Source of the DNA: Cyathus striatus
Taxonomy: Eukaryota; Basidiomycota; Agaricomycetes; Agaricales; Nidulariaceae
Reading direction: 5' to 3'
DNA: 64,000 nt
NCBI GenBank assembly: GCA_025738555.1
Contig: JAOVFP010000007.1
Location: forward strand, 248,001-312,000
This document shows, piece after piece, positions 11,166-23,339 of this stretch; within the stretch, counting starts at the first letter, position 1; each line of letters begins with the position of its first letter. The position numbers and the translations under genes were made by a program. Below the pieces are notes generated by a model. It saw nothing but the letters and a program-made list of their open reading frames with translations, was not told where the DNA came from and ran no database searches.

Positions 11166-13831
11166 GATGCCCATATCACAAATTTAGACAATTAAGGTTG
11201 AAAAAAGCTTGGTTTAAGGTAAATTTAGTCAGAAAAAGTACCATTAGCTGTTTTAGGTAAATATGCTGAGGTCCCATACTTATTTTAACTAAAAAGATCG
11301 AAGTAAGGAGTGATTAGCTTGAACTTAGGTGATTTAAATTGTGAATTAATATAATTTAATCACACCATTCCACTTATGTTATAGCATTAAGCAAATATTA
11401 GGTAGGTTCTTACAATATAAATTGCATATAAAGAGGAAATAGTGTTATGTACCAATTCTCTTCCTACTTAGAAGTGGTTGCGAAGGCACCCGGAGGGCGT
11501 GGGAAAACTATAACAGAAACCCGAAGTGAGTACAGGTACAGGAATGGGAGTGGGAGCAGGAGTGTGGAAGTGAACCGTGGCTTCAGCATATGTGCTGTGC
11601 TGCCTGGATATCCCCAGGGAATGGTTCATATTTCACAGCAGATGATATCCAATGTAAGGAAATGTTCCAGAGTATGCGAGGGGCTTTGCCACTACACTAG
11701 GCAGTGGGGGAGAGACCCGAAGGAAAACCCAGAGCAGGTTTTGGAACTTATAGTAGGAAGAAAGTGTACAGAATTGATACAAATACTGAAGACTACCTAG
11801 TACATTTGGAAGGCTATTTATATGTACTAGTAAGACGTAGGTATGAATCTGGAGACAGAATGCTAAGTGTAAGTAAATGAAATAAAGACTGGGCAAAGAG
11901 GAGTAGTGGCACAAATGACACACTCAGAATGAAGAATAAGAAACTAAACTACATTGCTCATAATGAAATGTACAAGTGAGAATGGAAGAGAGGAGTAATG
12001 GTATAATGACACAGTGAGGCCGTCATAAGAGAGACTAAGTATCTGGGATACCCAATAGAAAACCTGACAGGTTCCAGGTACGTTCCTGGGCGGAATGTCA
12101 GGATGTGTAAACCTGAAGCAGGTACGTTCCAGGAATGGTCTGGGTATGTTGGAAGGTCATGTGGAAACATCGGCACAATGCATCCAGACACAGATATAAC
12201 AAATAGCCTGAGATTAGGTGGACTTAACACACAAGAGATTACCAATAAACATCCATGACTCTATATTTTCCACTAAACTAAATACAATGACTACAACAAA
12301 AGCAGCAACAATTATCTATGTGTAATCGATGAGGGACAATGAGGAAATAAAGGAATTATTCTGAGAGCATTGGGTTGTAGAAGCAGCAGAGGGTAACAGT
12401 GAGAATGTGTATGTGAGAGAGTAAGAGTACATGAGAGACCACGTGCAAGAGAGTGCAAGAGTGAATGAGAGAGCAAGAGGGTACATGAGAGTGTGTGCAA
12501 GATTGAGACAGTGTGTATGTGAGAGAGCAGGAGCACACAAGAGACAGTGTATGTGTGAGAGAGTTGTGAGAGAGTGTGCGAGAATGCATGTGAGAGCAAG
12601 AGTAAGAGAGGTCAGGGCACACAAGAATGAGAGTGAGAGTGAGAGTGCATGTGAGCATGAGAGTGAGTTGACACGTGGAAGAAAAAGTGAGTGCAAGAGC
12701 GAGAGAGAGGGCATGTGAAAGAGAGTGCAAGAGTGAGAGACAAGGTGATAGCATTTGCACAAGATGAAAGAGAGTGAGAGAGTGAGAGACAGGGTGATAG
12801 CATTTGCGCAAGATGAAAGAGAGTGCGAGAGTGCGAGAGTGAGAGACAGGGTGATAGTGTTTGCACAAGAGGGCCAAAGTGTTTGTGTGAGAATCTTGTG
12901 GTTGAAGAGTCCCTGTAGCTAAACCCCAAGCTCAAGCTTCAACAGCAGGATATTGGTAAAGAGAAAGGGGACTTACTGGTATGGACTCCTATCTTGATAA
13001 AACATGAACCAAATACACCCAGAAGTCAGAACAGAAGACAGTACATGAAAGGTCTGAAGAGGTATTGAGGGAAGAGAACGATAATAGATGTGTGCAGAGA
13101 GAAAGGGATGGGGGATAGGAGGGGAAAAGCAAGGGGAAGGTGGGGAAAGTTCAACAAGTTGTTGATGTTGAAAGAGTTCAACACTGAACATGAACGTGTT
13201 CATGACATGGAATATATCACATGATAATTGCATCAGCTTCCCAATGATTTGATTGGCTGCAAACTCATTTTGGCTTAACCTCCATGGCAGCTGTCACATT
13301 TGGCAGCTTCAGTGCATCGACTTTGCCATTTCATTGTAGTGCATTACAACTTCAAGCAAAATTCTAGATACAAGTATATATATTGATAATCCCTTGAATA
13401 TTATAACATTGTAAATGCATTTTATTTGTTGAAACATTAGAATTACTTATGTATAAGGAAGTACAGATACTTATAGACCAAAGTAGAGATGTCCTAATAA
13501 GCATAATATGTACAACTTGGGTACAGTATAAATGTAGAATGCTAATTGTTACTGATATCAAGGTATATACAGTGCAATCACTGACATAAATGACAATTAG
13601 TTAGTACTAAGTTACAATTAGCTGTTGGTGGTAACTTATTTTGACTTAATAATATTTACTTACATTGTATCAAGTATATTTAAGTAATGCTAAGCCGAAA
13701 TTAGTGAGTAGCGTGAGTGCATATTAGTACTCTTAAGCCAAAATATGTTATATTTAGGTTTAGATAAGGAACTTTAAGATAAGGGGTACACCTTAGTTGA
13801 ACTAACTTGACTAATTTAGTGGGTGGGGAAT
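11166..13831. other. 2.7 kb AT-rich segment inside copia gag
   Basis: Separates the gag start (13832-14372) from the zinc knuckle (11030). The two edges are weakly inverted (CACAAATTTAG.. on the left; CACTAAATTAG.. read inverted on the right, so the right edge ends TAGTG), as in a CACTA-type element, but I found no convincing target duplication. It contains GA-rich simple sequence (12390-12870) and no gene I can support. Confidence 0.5.
12390..12870. repeat. GAGAGT-rich simple sequence with a ~56-bp unit
   Basis: Low-complexity GAGAG/GTGAGAG sequence. At 12737-12870 a unit of about 56 bp (GAGAGACAGGGTGATAGC, TTTGC[AG]CAAGATGAAAGAG) is repeated about two and a half times. Long open frames here on both strands are artefacts of composition. 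Confidence 0.75.
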
Positions 13832-14372
13832 TTACTGATGAATACTTGCTGAGTCCTTCAGAGCAGTGGTATCAATTCCTCCAATAAAACTATCCCATTG
13901 CTCAGTGCTGGGTAGTGAGGTAAGTATGATAATAGAATATTCTTCTTCGTCAAGTTTTGATCCAAGTGCAGCTAATTCTTCTTTATACCCAGCGAGCATG
14001 CAAAGATGTTCTGAAATAGGCATGCCTTCTTCGCATGTGGCACGGAGCAATTTCCTGTGCAGACAAATGATACCAAGCATTCCCTTTGGGCAGAGGGTGC
14101 TTTCCAGTGCATCCCATGCAATCTTTGCCATAGTCACACTGGCAATGTAAACCAATATTGCATTAGATACATGCAGTCGAATCGCTGACAAGGCGGCTCA
14201 ATCCTTCTTTGCTTGGGTGGCAGCATCATCACTGGTAGATGTTCCTTCAACAATTTCCATGTATTCCAATTCGGTTAGAATATCCATCATTTTGATGTGC
14301 CATACCAAGTAGTTCTCAGCTCCCTTGAGGGGCTCAATGCAATAGACATTTGAAGAAGTCGATTCAGTCATT
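13832..14372 (-). pseudogene. Copia gag, amino-terminal part
   Basis: Starts at an ATG at 14372 with the motif LKGAENYLVWHIKMMDILTE, which fits the copia gag amino terminus, and continues through LGSKLDEEEYSIIILTSLP, typical of the UBN2-type gag region. A TGA at 14198-14200 interrupts it where arginine fits (KKD-stop-AALSAIRL). It ends at the 2.7 kb insertion. Confidence 0.85.
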
Positions 14373-14440
14373 GTTGTGATTCGGAGTGTGAGAATAATAA
14401 AGTATGAGTTTTAATCAAGTAGTAATGTGCAAGTTAGTTA

Positions 14441-14461
14441 TGAGGGCCGGGGCTCATAACC
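14441..14461 (-). promoter_or_regulatory. Copia primer binding site, half-tRNA type
   Basis: Immediately after the 5' LTR the minus strand reads GGTTATGAGCCCCGG. This is complementary to the anticodon stem-loop of initiator tRNA-Met (..GGGCUCAUAACC), not to its 3' end. Priming by a 5' half of tRNA-iMet cut in the anticodon loop is established for Drosophila copia and yeast Ty5; use of it here is inferred from the sequence. Confidence 0.8.
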
Positions 14462-14670
14462 TATTGAGAATAGAGTAGGGGAGATGGAAGGTAATGAATT
14501 GGATTGGGTAGTCTACACCCCAAGCTCGAGGGGTTTATATACTATTGTCAGAGAGTGTGATATGAGCTATGCTCTATCGCATTTACCTTAGAGCTGCCTT
14601 TCAGCATCCTTACTAAGCAGCCTCCTCGGCATGGCACACGGAGTTGCTATGTGCCTATATAATTTCAACA
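14462..14670 (-). repeat. Copia 5' LTR
   Basis: Same boundaries as the left LTR (TATTGAGAATAGAG.. ..ATTTCAACA on the plus strand). It lacks the MITE and a short neighbouring stretch. The target duplication GCCTT follows at 14671-14675. Confidence 0.9.
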
Positions 14671-15028
14671 GCCTTTGCCATCCTCTTCGACTATACCAAC
14701 ATAGGACTCATACACACTTCCTATTAAAATATTCCACAAAGACACAAAGACACAAAGACATGTCACTTCGATGATATGGAGTGCCAAATCACTTTAGGTC
14801 CCAGGATTCACTTCTTCCCATATTGAATGCCAGCAGCAGCAGTCATTCAAGACTTAAAGAAGTAGAGAGGAGAGGAGCAGTCACCCCCAACTTTGGGTAT
14901 TATATGGTAAGCATCGTCTCTCGTATCCACTCTTCAAGGTCCACCCCATGGCGTGGATGCTCATCTAGAGCTAGTCTCACGTTGATCCATCGAACCACTT
15001 CATTCACTAACTTTTCGTCCTCTCACAG

Positions 15029-15125
15029 GACAAAGAGTTTCTCTATGCAGTCAATCAGCATGCAGTCGAATTCCATGAGCTGGATGGGGTGGAATGCACT
15101 CTCGCAGCTTTACAGACAATACTAG
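15029..15125 (+). pseudogene. Exon relic of a dispersed family (paralogue at 58077)
   Basis: After a ..TCTCACAG acceptor, the frame reads DKEFLYAVNQ..VEFHELDGVECTLAAL. A second piece at 58077-58178, also after a ..TTGCAG acceptor, reads ..VKIEFSDLNELKWTPAAL followed by TGA. The shared pattern (EF..L..L.. C/W T..AAL) suggests two decayed copies of one family. Product unknown. Confidence 0.35.
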
Positions 15126-16624
15126 TGTGTTCACTTCTCATCTTTCCCCTCTCCCAACTTATGCTTACACCTTCCTTGTAGCTCATATGCATTCTCATTC
15201 AAGACCTAATTTGTAGTCTCTTCATTTACACTTTATGCCCTGCGATCCCTTTCAAACCTACCACCAAGACGAGGGGCGGCTCGAACGAGATACAGTGTCC
15301 TCACCATGTATCATGCTCGAGTCGCTTCCAACACCCATATCGTCCCCATTCCCTATGCCTCTAGAAACACCTTCTCATTCACCAAGGTTATCCCCATTCC
15401 CTTTCTCAGTTCCGGCTTCTTATACCTACAACAAGGCTTATGAAGAACTGAAGTGGGGAGCAAATCATGGTGGACCATCTGGAGTGTGGTGGAAGCCAAC
15501 ATTGTGCGCACAGGTGGTACTACGGGCTCTGCTGGTTCTCGAGTTAGGCTGGAAAGGGGTATAGACTCAAGAGGTGGAGACGATGGTGGTTTCAGGTTCC
15601 TTCCTGGCTGACATTGTTCTGTACACTTTGCACATTACTTCTGAGGTCAACTGCGTGTTTCACTAATCCAAGCACATTTTTCGACCTCTTAGATGCTATG
15701 ATCTGCTCCTCACTGTTCATCCGCCACCTGTTGAGTGAGCCTGGGACTGTGGGACATGCTAATTTGACTACATGGAAGATCAAATTGTCTAAAACCCTCA
15801 AGGGTTTCTTCCTCTTGTTGAATACTGAGAGCTACTGTAGATGCAGAATTCGAGGGGGTGGGGGCATAGCAGTTAGATATCACTGAAGTAAGCACTGTCC
15901 TCTGTTGTTCACGTTTTATTCTCCATGTTCATGCACTGATGCCTCCTCTCACAGTATGACATCTCTTGGACGTCTCATGCTCTTACACAGAAAATGTGTG
16001 ACGATCGAACAGTCAGTGGATTGAGTGGGCTGGAGAATGGTCTAATGGCTTTGTGGAAGTGATAGGTGCAATTTTTCTTCCTATCTCATCTCCTCACTCC
16101 ATGCTTACGCTTTTGCTTATTTCATACCTCATGTACAATCGCTGTCATCCAAGGTCTATCCTACATCATGTCTAGTGATGATGTAAGCACCATCAACCTC
16201 TCAGAAGAGTTAAAACACATTCAGAACAGCAGAATCCCCACTATACCATATCCCAATATCACTTACAACATATTTCCCAATATATAGGCCCTTCGCAACA
16301 TCTATACATTCACCTTGGGCATTCTCAAGTCTTTCAACATTGACATCTCCTCTCACCCCCTGTGGCTATGGAGATGTGTGAGAAGTAGGGAGAAGCGGGG
16401 AGGATGCCTGACAAATGGACAGGCTTGTCCAGGTGAAGGCTATCATTATGCGTTGTGGTGGTATTGGCAGATTCGATGGCTTGGAATAGAGATGGGAATG
16501 GTGTACGCCACCATCCTAGAGATGCATATATACCTTCCCTGCTCCTTTCCATGTACTTGCTATGTGATCTGCAATGTTGTATCTATTCACGCTGTATCCT
16601 AGCTGTCTGCCACATTGATACCCA

Positions 16625-17086
16625 ATGACAAAGACGATTGAATCACCTTATGCCTTCATGCCTGCATCATCACATAGAGTGTTCAGCAGTCCATATTTGT
16701 TTTCTTCCTACTCCACAGGAGATGCTATGATGACACCTGCAAAGATGGCTAAGGAGAGTGTCGCTAGTGCATGTAAGGTCGTGTTGGAGGAGGTTTTGGT
16801 TGTGTCATATGAATGTTTTGGGGGCTGTTCGAGGCGAATCGAGGTGGAGAAGGAGGAGAATGAAGGCTTGAGTCAAGGCAGCAGTGTAGGGTTGCTTACT
16901 CAACAACTGGTAGACTCTCTGACAATTGTTCATGAGATGGACGTCAATGGCATTGCACCTGTTCAGCAAGGTGTGGTCATAACCTCTGAAGATGATATCA
17001 TTGATGCTTGTAACATTCCTTCTGTTCTCTACAATGCCTTCATCACTTTCTCCTCCTTTGAGGCTCACGAAGGCGCCTGCGCATGA
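16625..17086 (+). CDS. Hypothetical protein, 153 codons
   Basis: An ATG-started frame with a mixed composition and no low-complexity bias, the longest plausible one in this region. No domain, signal or membrane segment recognised. Two parts look alternating hydrophobic/charged, as in a helical protein. It could be an exon of a larger decayed gene or a chance frame. Confidence 0.2.
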   Translation: MTKTIESPYAFMPASSHRVFSSPYLFSSYSTGDAMMTPAKMAKESVASACKVVLEEVLVVSYECFGGCSRRIEVEKEENEGLSQGSSVGLLTQQLVDSLTIVHEMDVNGIAPVQQGVVITSEDDIIDACNIPSVLYNAFITFSSFEAHEGACA

Positions 17087-19619
17087 ATTGAGGCAGGGAG
17101 AGAAAGGGGAAGAGATATCGTCTCATGTGCTGTCCAGAACATCTTGCTTCTTGTGTTAAGCCTGTATGAGGGAGTTAGGCAAGGGGGTGTATTTCCTCTA
17201 TGTACTAGTTGCCTTATGCTGAGGGAGCCAGAGTGCAGGGTGCTAATATGCATAGTGTACTTCTACCTACTATAAAACATTTATTTCCCTATTCTAAGTG
17301 CTACTTACAAACAGTATAATATATCTGGGTTGTATTTAGTAGCTAAGGTAGAGGTCCCAGACCATTAGCTAGCATGGGAACTATTCATGCTAATAAGAGA
17401 CATGTCTAGCCTAAGTAGGAAGGTGTCTAAGAATAGAAACAATGAGGTCAGAGCTTATTCTTGGCATTGATGGGAAATAGTTACCAGTAAGGCCAAAGAT
17501 TGAGCTAAGTGCATGTCTATTCTAATAATAGGATATTGAAGCTATGTTATTGTGTCATAGGAAAAGGCATGAGCACTAGACCCATGGCAGTTGCCACTAT
17601 CTAACCACGCTGTACCAGCACTGTGCATCAGCACGCCATAGGTGCCTAGCCTGGCCTGAGACCTGGCATTCTCGACAGGCTTACTCAGTGGTTCCCATTC
17701 TATGCATCAAAGCGTGTGACATCATGTCTCCATATGGAGCATTCTTCCTGCAGGACAAGTTATTGTCCTTCATTATCTTCCCATATGAACACATTCTTGG
17801 TGCTCATATGTTTGTATATCCATGATTTACTCTGGTCTATCCCAGATGCCTGTATCCAGTCTAAAAGTCTAATTTACAGCTTAGCTAATGTACAATTACT
17901 GCTTTGTATTAACTGTATAGTTTCTCTTAGCTGTGTTCTGTAAGATATTTAATAGGTAGCTTTGTGTAGTAGAGGGGCAGTCTCCTGTGCCCCAAGAAAT
18001 ACCATCTAGCATTGTGCTTTAGTATTTGTGTGAGCTTTGAGATTCTAAGTGCAATGCAAAGTGTGAAGTCATAAGCCCATACTAAGTCTGAGATTAAGGA
18101 ACACACATCAAAGTGTTTGCTAAGTGTGCACTCCCTCTCAAACATCAGTTTTCGACACCATTTCTATACCTTACTTCACCTGGAAGCACCTTGCATCTGA
18201 GTCTTACCCACTGAGCACTTTGTTAGTGAGCATATGTGGTGTGAGTTTTATTATTAATATTTACATTTACACTATGTTGTGCTAAACTAGGTACTTTAAT
18301 GCAGGTCTTGATCACCTACCAGCACATTTACCTCAACATAGTCAAACCATATTCTCTCCATGTTCAGGCAGATGACAGCCCAACACTTGCATGCTATTGC
18401 CCACCTTCCAAATACAATCAAACTATATAGCTTCTCCTACTTTTCCGCCAATATTTCATGCTTGATGATAAACCATATTCTATAGTTCGGCTACAACAAC
18501 TTATGTTTCTTCAAGGCACACCCATGTGTCTAACCAATTGTGCTCTAATCACCTAGAGTGGTCAGGCTGGAGTTAAGCTGGGGGGGTCTTATTGCAGTAG
18601 ACATTTGGTATGTTCCACTGTCACCTGCTGAAGGTTGATTGTTAATGAGGTGTTGACTTGGCAGAGGTCTCTACCATTGCAAAATGATTCTACTTGTATA
18701 GTGCTCGAGGAGCCTTGTACCATTTGGCCAGGAGGAAGAGCTGACTTCACTTCTACTAGACCTTAAAAGCTAGACTGGAGGGTGACTCCACATTCTCCTG
18801 ATGACAGATTTCCTTGCCTTTACAACTGCCTTCCATGTGTTTAAGAGAAGGGAAAAGAGTTGATCACCAGTCTATCATCACAGTTTGAAGTGATAGCCTG
18901 TTTGCATGATGAAGGTGTGCTAAGGCAGAGGGCAGAGGGGTGTCAGCCAATATTTTCATTAGATGCCTAGGTTTTATGATCACCCACTATTATATATGTA
19001 GTAAAGAATGTATGATTACTAGTGAATGTAAAGGTGATCATAAGTGATCTTTCAGTGTTTTAGTAGTGTTTCAGGTGGATATTCACTTACTACTGGTACT
19101 AATGAATCTACAGGTGATCATAAGTGATCATTACACCTCAAACAAGGATGAATTGGATTGCTGTAAGTATGGTACAACCCAATTTACTTAACAATTAGAA
19201 TAGTTATTAAAATATGTTATCTGACCGATGTGTGAACAAATCTTGAATATGTGTAAGAATAAAAAAACTGACTGATCCATGCAAGATATTTACAATAAGA
19301 TCTGTGACCCCATCCATTCCTAGGCCAATTGGAAAATTTTCAGAGGCTTGGTTCACGTTTCACAGGTAAATTCGGCACAAAACAATTGGGACAATAAGCA
19401 GATTTATTACCCAATTTAGAATTTTCTAATGTATCTGGCACATTACATATTTTATGACACATTCTAATTGTTACAAAAATTGGGATGTACCATATTTACA
19501 CAAACCCAATTTAGGCCAGTCTGAGGTGTTAGGTGTTTCGAGTACATATTCACTTATTACTAGTACTAAAGAATGATCATAAGTAATCATTATATATTAC
19601 AATAGCATATAATTTTGGG

Positions 19620-20380
19620 TAATATCACATATGTCACACGCGTCACAGTTGTCACATATTTCCCGCGCAGTACACTTGTCACGCATCCACATGTGTCACA
19701 TTTGTCACATCATTCTCGCGCATTACATATGTCACACATCCACGCGCATCACACTTGTCACATCATTCCCACGCTTCACATATTTCCTGCGCATTGCATT
19801 TGTCACGCATCCGCACGCGTCACATTTGTCACATTATTCCCGCGCTTCGATTTTTCCTGCACATTACACTTGTCACGCCTTCACGCGTGTCACAATTGTC
19901 ACATCGTTCCCGCGCTCCACATATTTCCAGTGCATTACACTTGTCACGCATCCACACGTGTCACATTTGTCACATCATTCCCGCGCATTACATTTGTCAC
20001 ACATCCATGCACATCACACCACGTGTCACATCATTCCCGCGCTTTATATATTTCCCTCGCATCGCATTTGTCACGCTTTCACGTGCGTCACGTTTGTCAC
20101 ACATTTCTCGCGCATCTGGCACATTACCTATTTTGTGTGCTGTAAATATTTCCCATGCTACACATATGTTACGTTTCCTGCACATCACAAATGTGTGATG
20201 CGCGGGAAATGTGTGACAAACGTGACGCATGTGAAAGCGTGACAAATATGAAGCGCAGGAATGATGTGACAAATGTGATGCACGGGAAATGTGTGACAAA
20301 TGCGATGCGTGGGAAATATGTGAAGCGCGGGAATGATGTGACAATTGTGACATGTGTGGATGCGTGACAAATGTGATATT
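19620..20380. repeat. TGTCACA/CCCGCGC arrays of fold-back 2
   Basis: Alternating short units ACATTTGTCACGCATCC, CACGTGTCACA and TCATTCCCGCGC in the left arm, with inverted copies in the right arm after about 20185. Open frames of up to 200 codons across it arise from the repeat and are not genes. Confidence 0.85.
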
Positions 20381-20639
20381 ACCCAAAATAATATGCTATT
20401 GTAATATATAATGATCACTTATAATCACCTATACATTCTTTAGTACTGGTAATAAGTGAATATGTACTTGAAACACCTAATGATCACTTATGATCACCTG
20501 TAGATTCATTAGTACCAGTAGTAAGTGAATATCCACCTGAAACACTACTAAAACACTGAAAGATCACTTAAGATCACCTATACATTCAATACTACATATA
20601 TAATAGTGGGTGATCATAAAAAAAATGCCTAGCTTATAT

Positions 20640-20690
20640 GATCACCATAATCATAAAACCTAGGCATTTAATGAAAATAATTGGCTGACA
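20640..20690. repeat. Subterminal hairpin of fold-back 2 (right arm only)
   Basis: Read from the right end: AAATGCCTAGG..TTATGAT, short loop, ATCATATAA..CTAGGCATTT. In the left arm (18955-18985) the sequence passes from TTTTATGATC straight to the array, consistent with a deletion across the hairpin. Confidence 0.65.
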
Positions 20691-20704
20691 CTTATGGAGG
20701 GCAG

Positions 20705-22784
20705 CAGAACCTCCCACAAGCTATCTGATATGTCATCTTCTGAACAAGGTCAAACTTCTCCCACTTATCAGCACTTTGTGCACTTGTACCCTCCTTCACC
20801 TTCTGCCTCTGTTTTGTTTTGACTTTACTGGCACTACATAACACTTTCTTGCTGGCAAAGCAAGCGTGGTCATGCATGGTTTGTGATAGATACTCTGGGT
20901 CTTGTGGATATTCTGAGCTAGGTCAGACAGTTCAGTAAGGAAACCCCTGTCCTTTAACAGTGCGGCTATGATGACTGACCTTCATTCAAGGCTTAAACAG
21001 ATGTCTACACAATTCACTTGGTTGAACTTGTATTTGCTTGAGCATGATACATTATGATATGCCAAGAACAGGGCACAGCTGGTCAGTGCTGGGGGATCTT
21101 TATACATGCAAGTTTGACCATTACCTGTTGCACATGGACCTGCAGCGTGATGTAGCAGCACACCCATAGGATTGAACTGAAGCAGCAGAAGAGCTGATGC
21201 TGTCACCTCCATGCTTTATTGGTGCATCCTCCCTCAATATCATCTGTTGCATTTGATCCTTATAGTATTGTGTCCCCTCATGTGTCATGGTTATGCCAGA
21301 ATGTATTCTGTTGTTCTCCACTGTTTTGGCTTCTTTGTCTGTTGCCATGCTTGCCCCTAGCCCACCAGCCAAGATACATATCTCTTAGAAAAGCGGGCTT
21401 TAGTTGTGGATTGAAGGTGTGGTTAAAGTGATGTGCTGCTAGCTGGTCATTCTCAAGCATGAAAGCGGGGAACTTTGAAAGTTACATTTGCCTGCTTCAA
21501 TATGCAGTAGTGGTCTACACACTCCTAATTTTGTCTCCCTGATCGAAATGTTGTGTTTTCCCTGTCAGTCATAGCCTGAGATATTATACTATTGCCAGCC
21601 TGTTACATCCATGTCCAGAATCCACTATTCTGCACTATCCCAACATTCCTGCACTTCCTGCACTTCCACATTGGCCATATTTCTGACCAATCATTGGACA
21701 TGTCATCATGATTTATTGATTACTCACTTGTATTCATTTGTTATATCTTCATTTCAACTTACTCCTCTATTACTACTCCTATCCATTTCACTATATCGCA
21801 TACAGCCTTTCCTTCCATTCTTCAGCCACTACTCCTCTATGGTGGCTGACTCCATGTTTACCTATCCCTAGTTATACCCTTATACTTCACTCAAAGTAAA
21901 CTACTCCACTAGTTACTTAGTATTTAAGACTTCATTTTTGTACAGTAAACTTCAGTTTTCGTATTGACTATGATTATGAATATACCACTATACTCTGTCC
22001 TCTTGTCTCTAAGGTTTTGTCCTTAGTTCTGGGTCCCTATTCCGACCTTCCTCTGTTCTGACCTTTCTGTGTTTCCCACTTGACCTTGTTCCTACCTTAA
22101 ACTTGAAATATAAACCACTGAGAATCACAAGGGGTGCAGCATACAAGCTGAAGCCAAGGTTCACCTCTGCACTTTCCAAGTTCTCCACTTCTGACCTTGA
22201 GCTTACATAATACTACCAGTAGCTCTCTCCATGCTAAACCCAGCGCCTCCCCTATCATCTCTCTGAGTGGTACAGTACATAACACAGTCATATTTCTTGG
22301 TCCAAGCAGGGAGCTGCAATGTCCTCTCCTTTCACTGTGCCTGGATTGAGCAAAGGCAGTATGTATGTGATTGGGGGGTTGCCTCTGGACATTACAGGGT
22401 GCTTTAAGTATGTACATCCTTTCTTCCATTTCTTTTATTGGAGCTTACGACTTCCCCATACACAGGCTACCACAGCACTGCAGTACCCATCTCCTGTCTT
22501 GTCTGAGCTTGGCTTAGTTGAAGGTGCTATGAACAGGAAATTGTACTCAGGTGGACACTGGATTTCAAATTACTACAGAATACTTTGCACTTTTTGTTAC
22601 ACTAGCCTTCAGCTCATAGATATATCTACTAGTCTTTTCAGCTGTGCACAAAGAACTTAATGTTACAATTTAAAATGATCATGGCACTAACTGGTACACT
22701 GATTGAGCATACTACAGTATCTACATAGGTGATGCAACAACTCTAGCACTGACAGCCAATAAACATCATAGCTCAGTGGAGGTC
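20705..22784. other. Unassigned region
   Basis: Minus-strand frames at 20697-20877 (ending exactly at fold-back 2) and at about 21121-21460 (with a frame break between two parts) hint at an old minus-strand gene that fold-back 2 interrupted, but I recognise no domain. The rest is unremarkable. Confidence 0.4.
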
Positions 22785-23090
22785 TTTACACTCCCCCCCC
22801 ATTCCGGCCAGACTCCAGGTGGACTCTGTGGAATCCATGGACTATCCAGATGGACTCCAAGGATTTTCCGGATAGTCCATGGATTCTGGGTGAACTCCTG
22901 CCGGACTTGTTTTAGCTGTAAGTCCAGCCAATTTTTTTGAATCCAGTCCAGTTCAAGTACACCTGGAGTCCACCAGGACTCCAGCTGGAATCCATTGGTT
23001 AGTGGGAGTCCAGCCAGTTCAGCAGGAATTCCAGCAGACCAAATCCTTTTGGAACCCACCTGGACTCCAGCTGGACCTATGGCGGAACTA
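22785..23090. repeat. GGACTCCA repeat element with a TTTACACTC8 end
   Basis: Starts TTTACACTCCCCCCCC, then a degenerate array of TGGACTCC/GGAGTCCA words in both orientations. A mirror-image copy of the same terminus lies at 52755-52780, also attached to a GGACTCCA array. The opposite end is not clear. Confidence 0.7.
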
Positions 23091-23172
23091 CATTACATTT
23101 ACTTTACTAATGTACCAGTTCAGTTACATATTACTAGTTGTATGTTATTAATATAGAATAAAAATTTTGCAT

Positions 23173-23252
23173 CTGGCAAGAATTGAACCCTCGAAGTACA
23201 TAGAGATCACATGAGTAAATAAAGTGAACGATATACCACTACACCAAGTGGC
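23173..23252 (-). tRNA. tRNA-like sequence with Pol III A and B boxes (relic or SINE head)
   Basis: On the minus strand TGGTGTAGTGG (plus 23236-23246) fits an A box and GGTTCAATTC (plus 23180-23189) fits a B box, in the right order and about 46 bp apart. An anticodon-like stem TCAC/GTGA lies between them with an oversized loop. The acceptor arms do not pair well (GGCCACT against TTGCCAGA), so it is probably a degenerate tRNA or tRNA-derived short element. The anticodon cannot be assigned. Confidence 0.4.
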
Positions 23253-23339
23253 CTTATAATATCTTTTTTCACTATGCTACATAACCACCAGCGATATCAC
23301 ACTTTCCTCATATGGTATGTTTTTTCCCAAGTGCTTTTT

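Larger units (their letters stand above)
3885..14670 (-). mobile_element. Ty1/copia LTR retrotransposon, full length but dead
   Basis: Two LTRs (3885-4424 and 14462-14670) are flanked by the 5-bp target duplication GCCTT (3880-3884 and 14671-14675). On the minus strand the order is LTR, primer site, gag, protease, integrase, reverse transcriptase, RNase H, polypurine tract, LTR, which is the copia order. The element has been hit by three later insertions: a fold-back element (6595-10139), a MITE in the 3' LTR (3985-4269) and about 2.7 kb within gag (11166-13831). Every in-frame stop I followed in its coding parts is TGA at a place where arginine fits the family, so decay seems to be by CpG deamination. 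Confidence 0.92.
14676..18927. other. Region with weak coding relics, no intact gene
   Basis: Scattered short open frames with plausible acceptors (..TTCCTTGTAG, ..CCTCTCACAG) and pyrimidine-rich introns. The best coding relics are entered separately (15029-15125, 16625-17086). From 17250 to 18927 the sequence is AT-rich with no frame I can support. This could be a decayed gene or an old element. Confidence 0.45.
18936..20696. mobile_element. Fold-back element 2 (GTGTCAGCC family), 1.8 kb
   Basis: The left end is AGGGGTGTCAGCCAATATTTTC and the right end, inverted, is CATAAGTGTCAGCCAATTATTTTC. The flanks are an exact 8-bp duplication, GAGGGCAG (18928-18935 and 20697-20704). The arms are inverted: TGCCTAGG close to the end, then tandem units with GTGATCATAAGTGATCA, then arrays of TTTGTCACA/TTCCCGCGC units (19620-20120 and inverse 20190-20380). 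The core is under 100 bp. The left arm lacks the subterminal hairpin that the right arm keeps. No transposase. Confidence 0.9.

Noticed and set aside
12312..12935. Serine/leucine/histidine-rich frames up to 173 codons
   Set aside because: Composition artefacts of the GAGAGT simple sequence.
19615..20386. Frames of up to 203 codons in fold-back 2
   Set aside because: Same reason: products of TGTCACA/CCCGCGC repeats.
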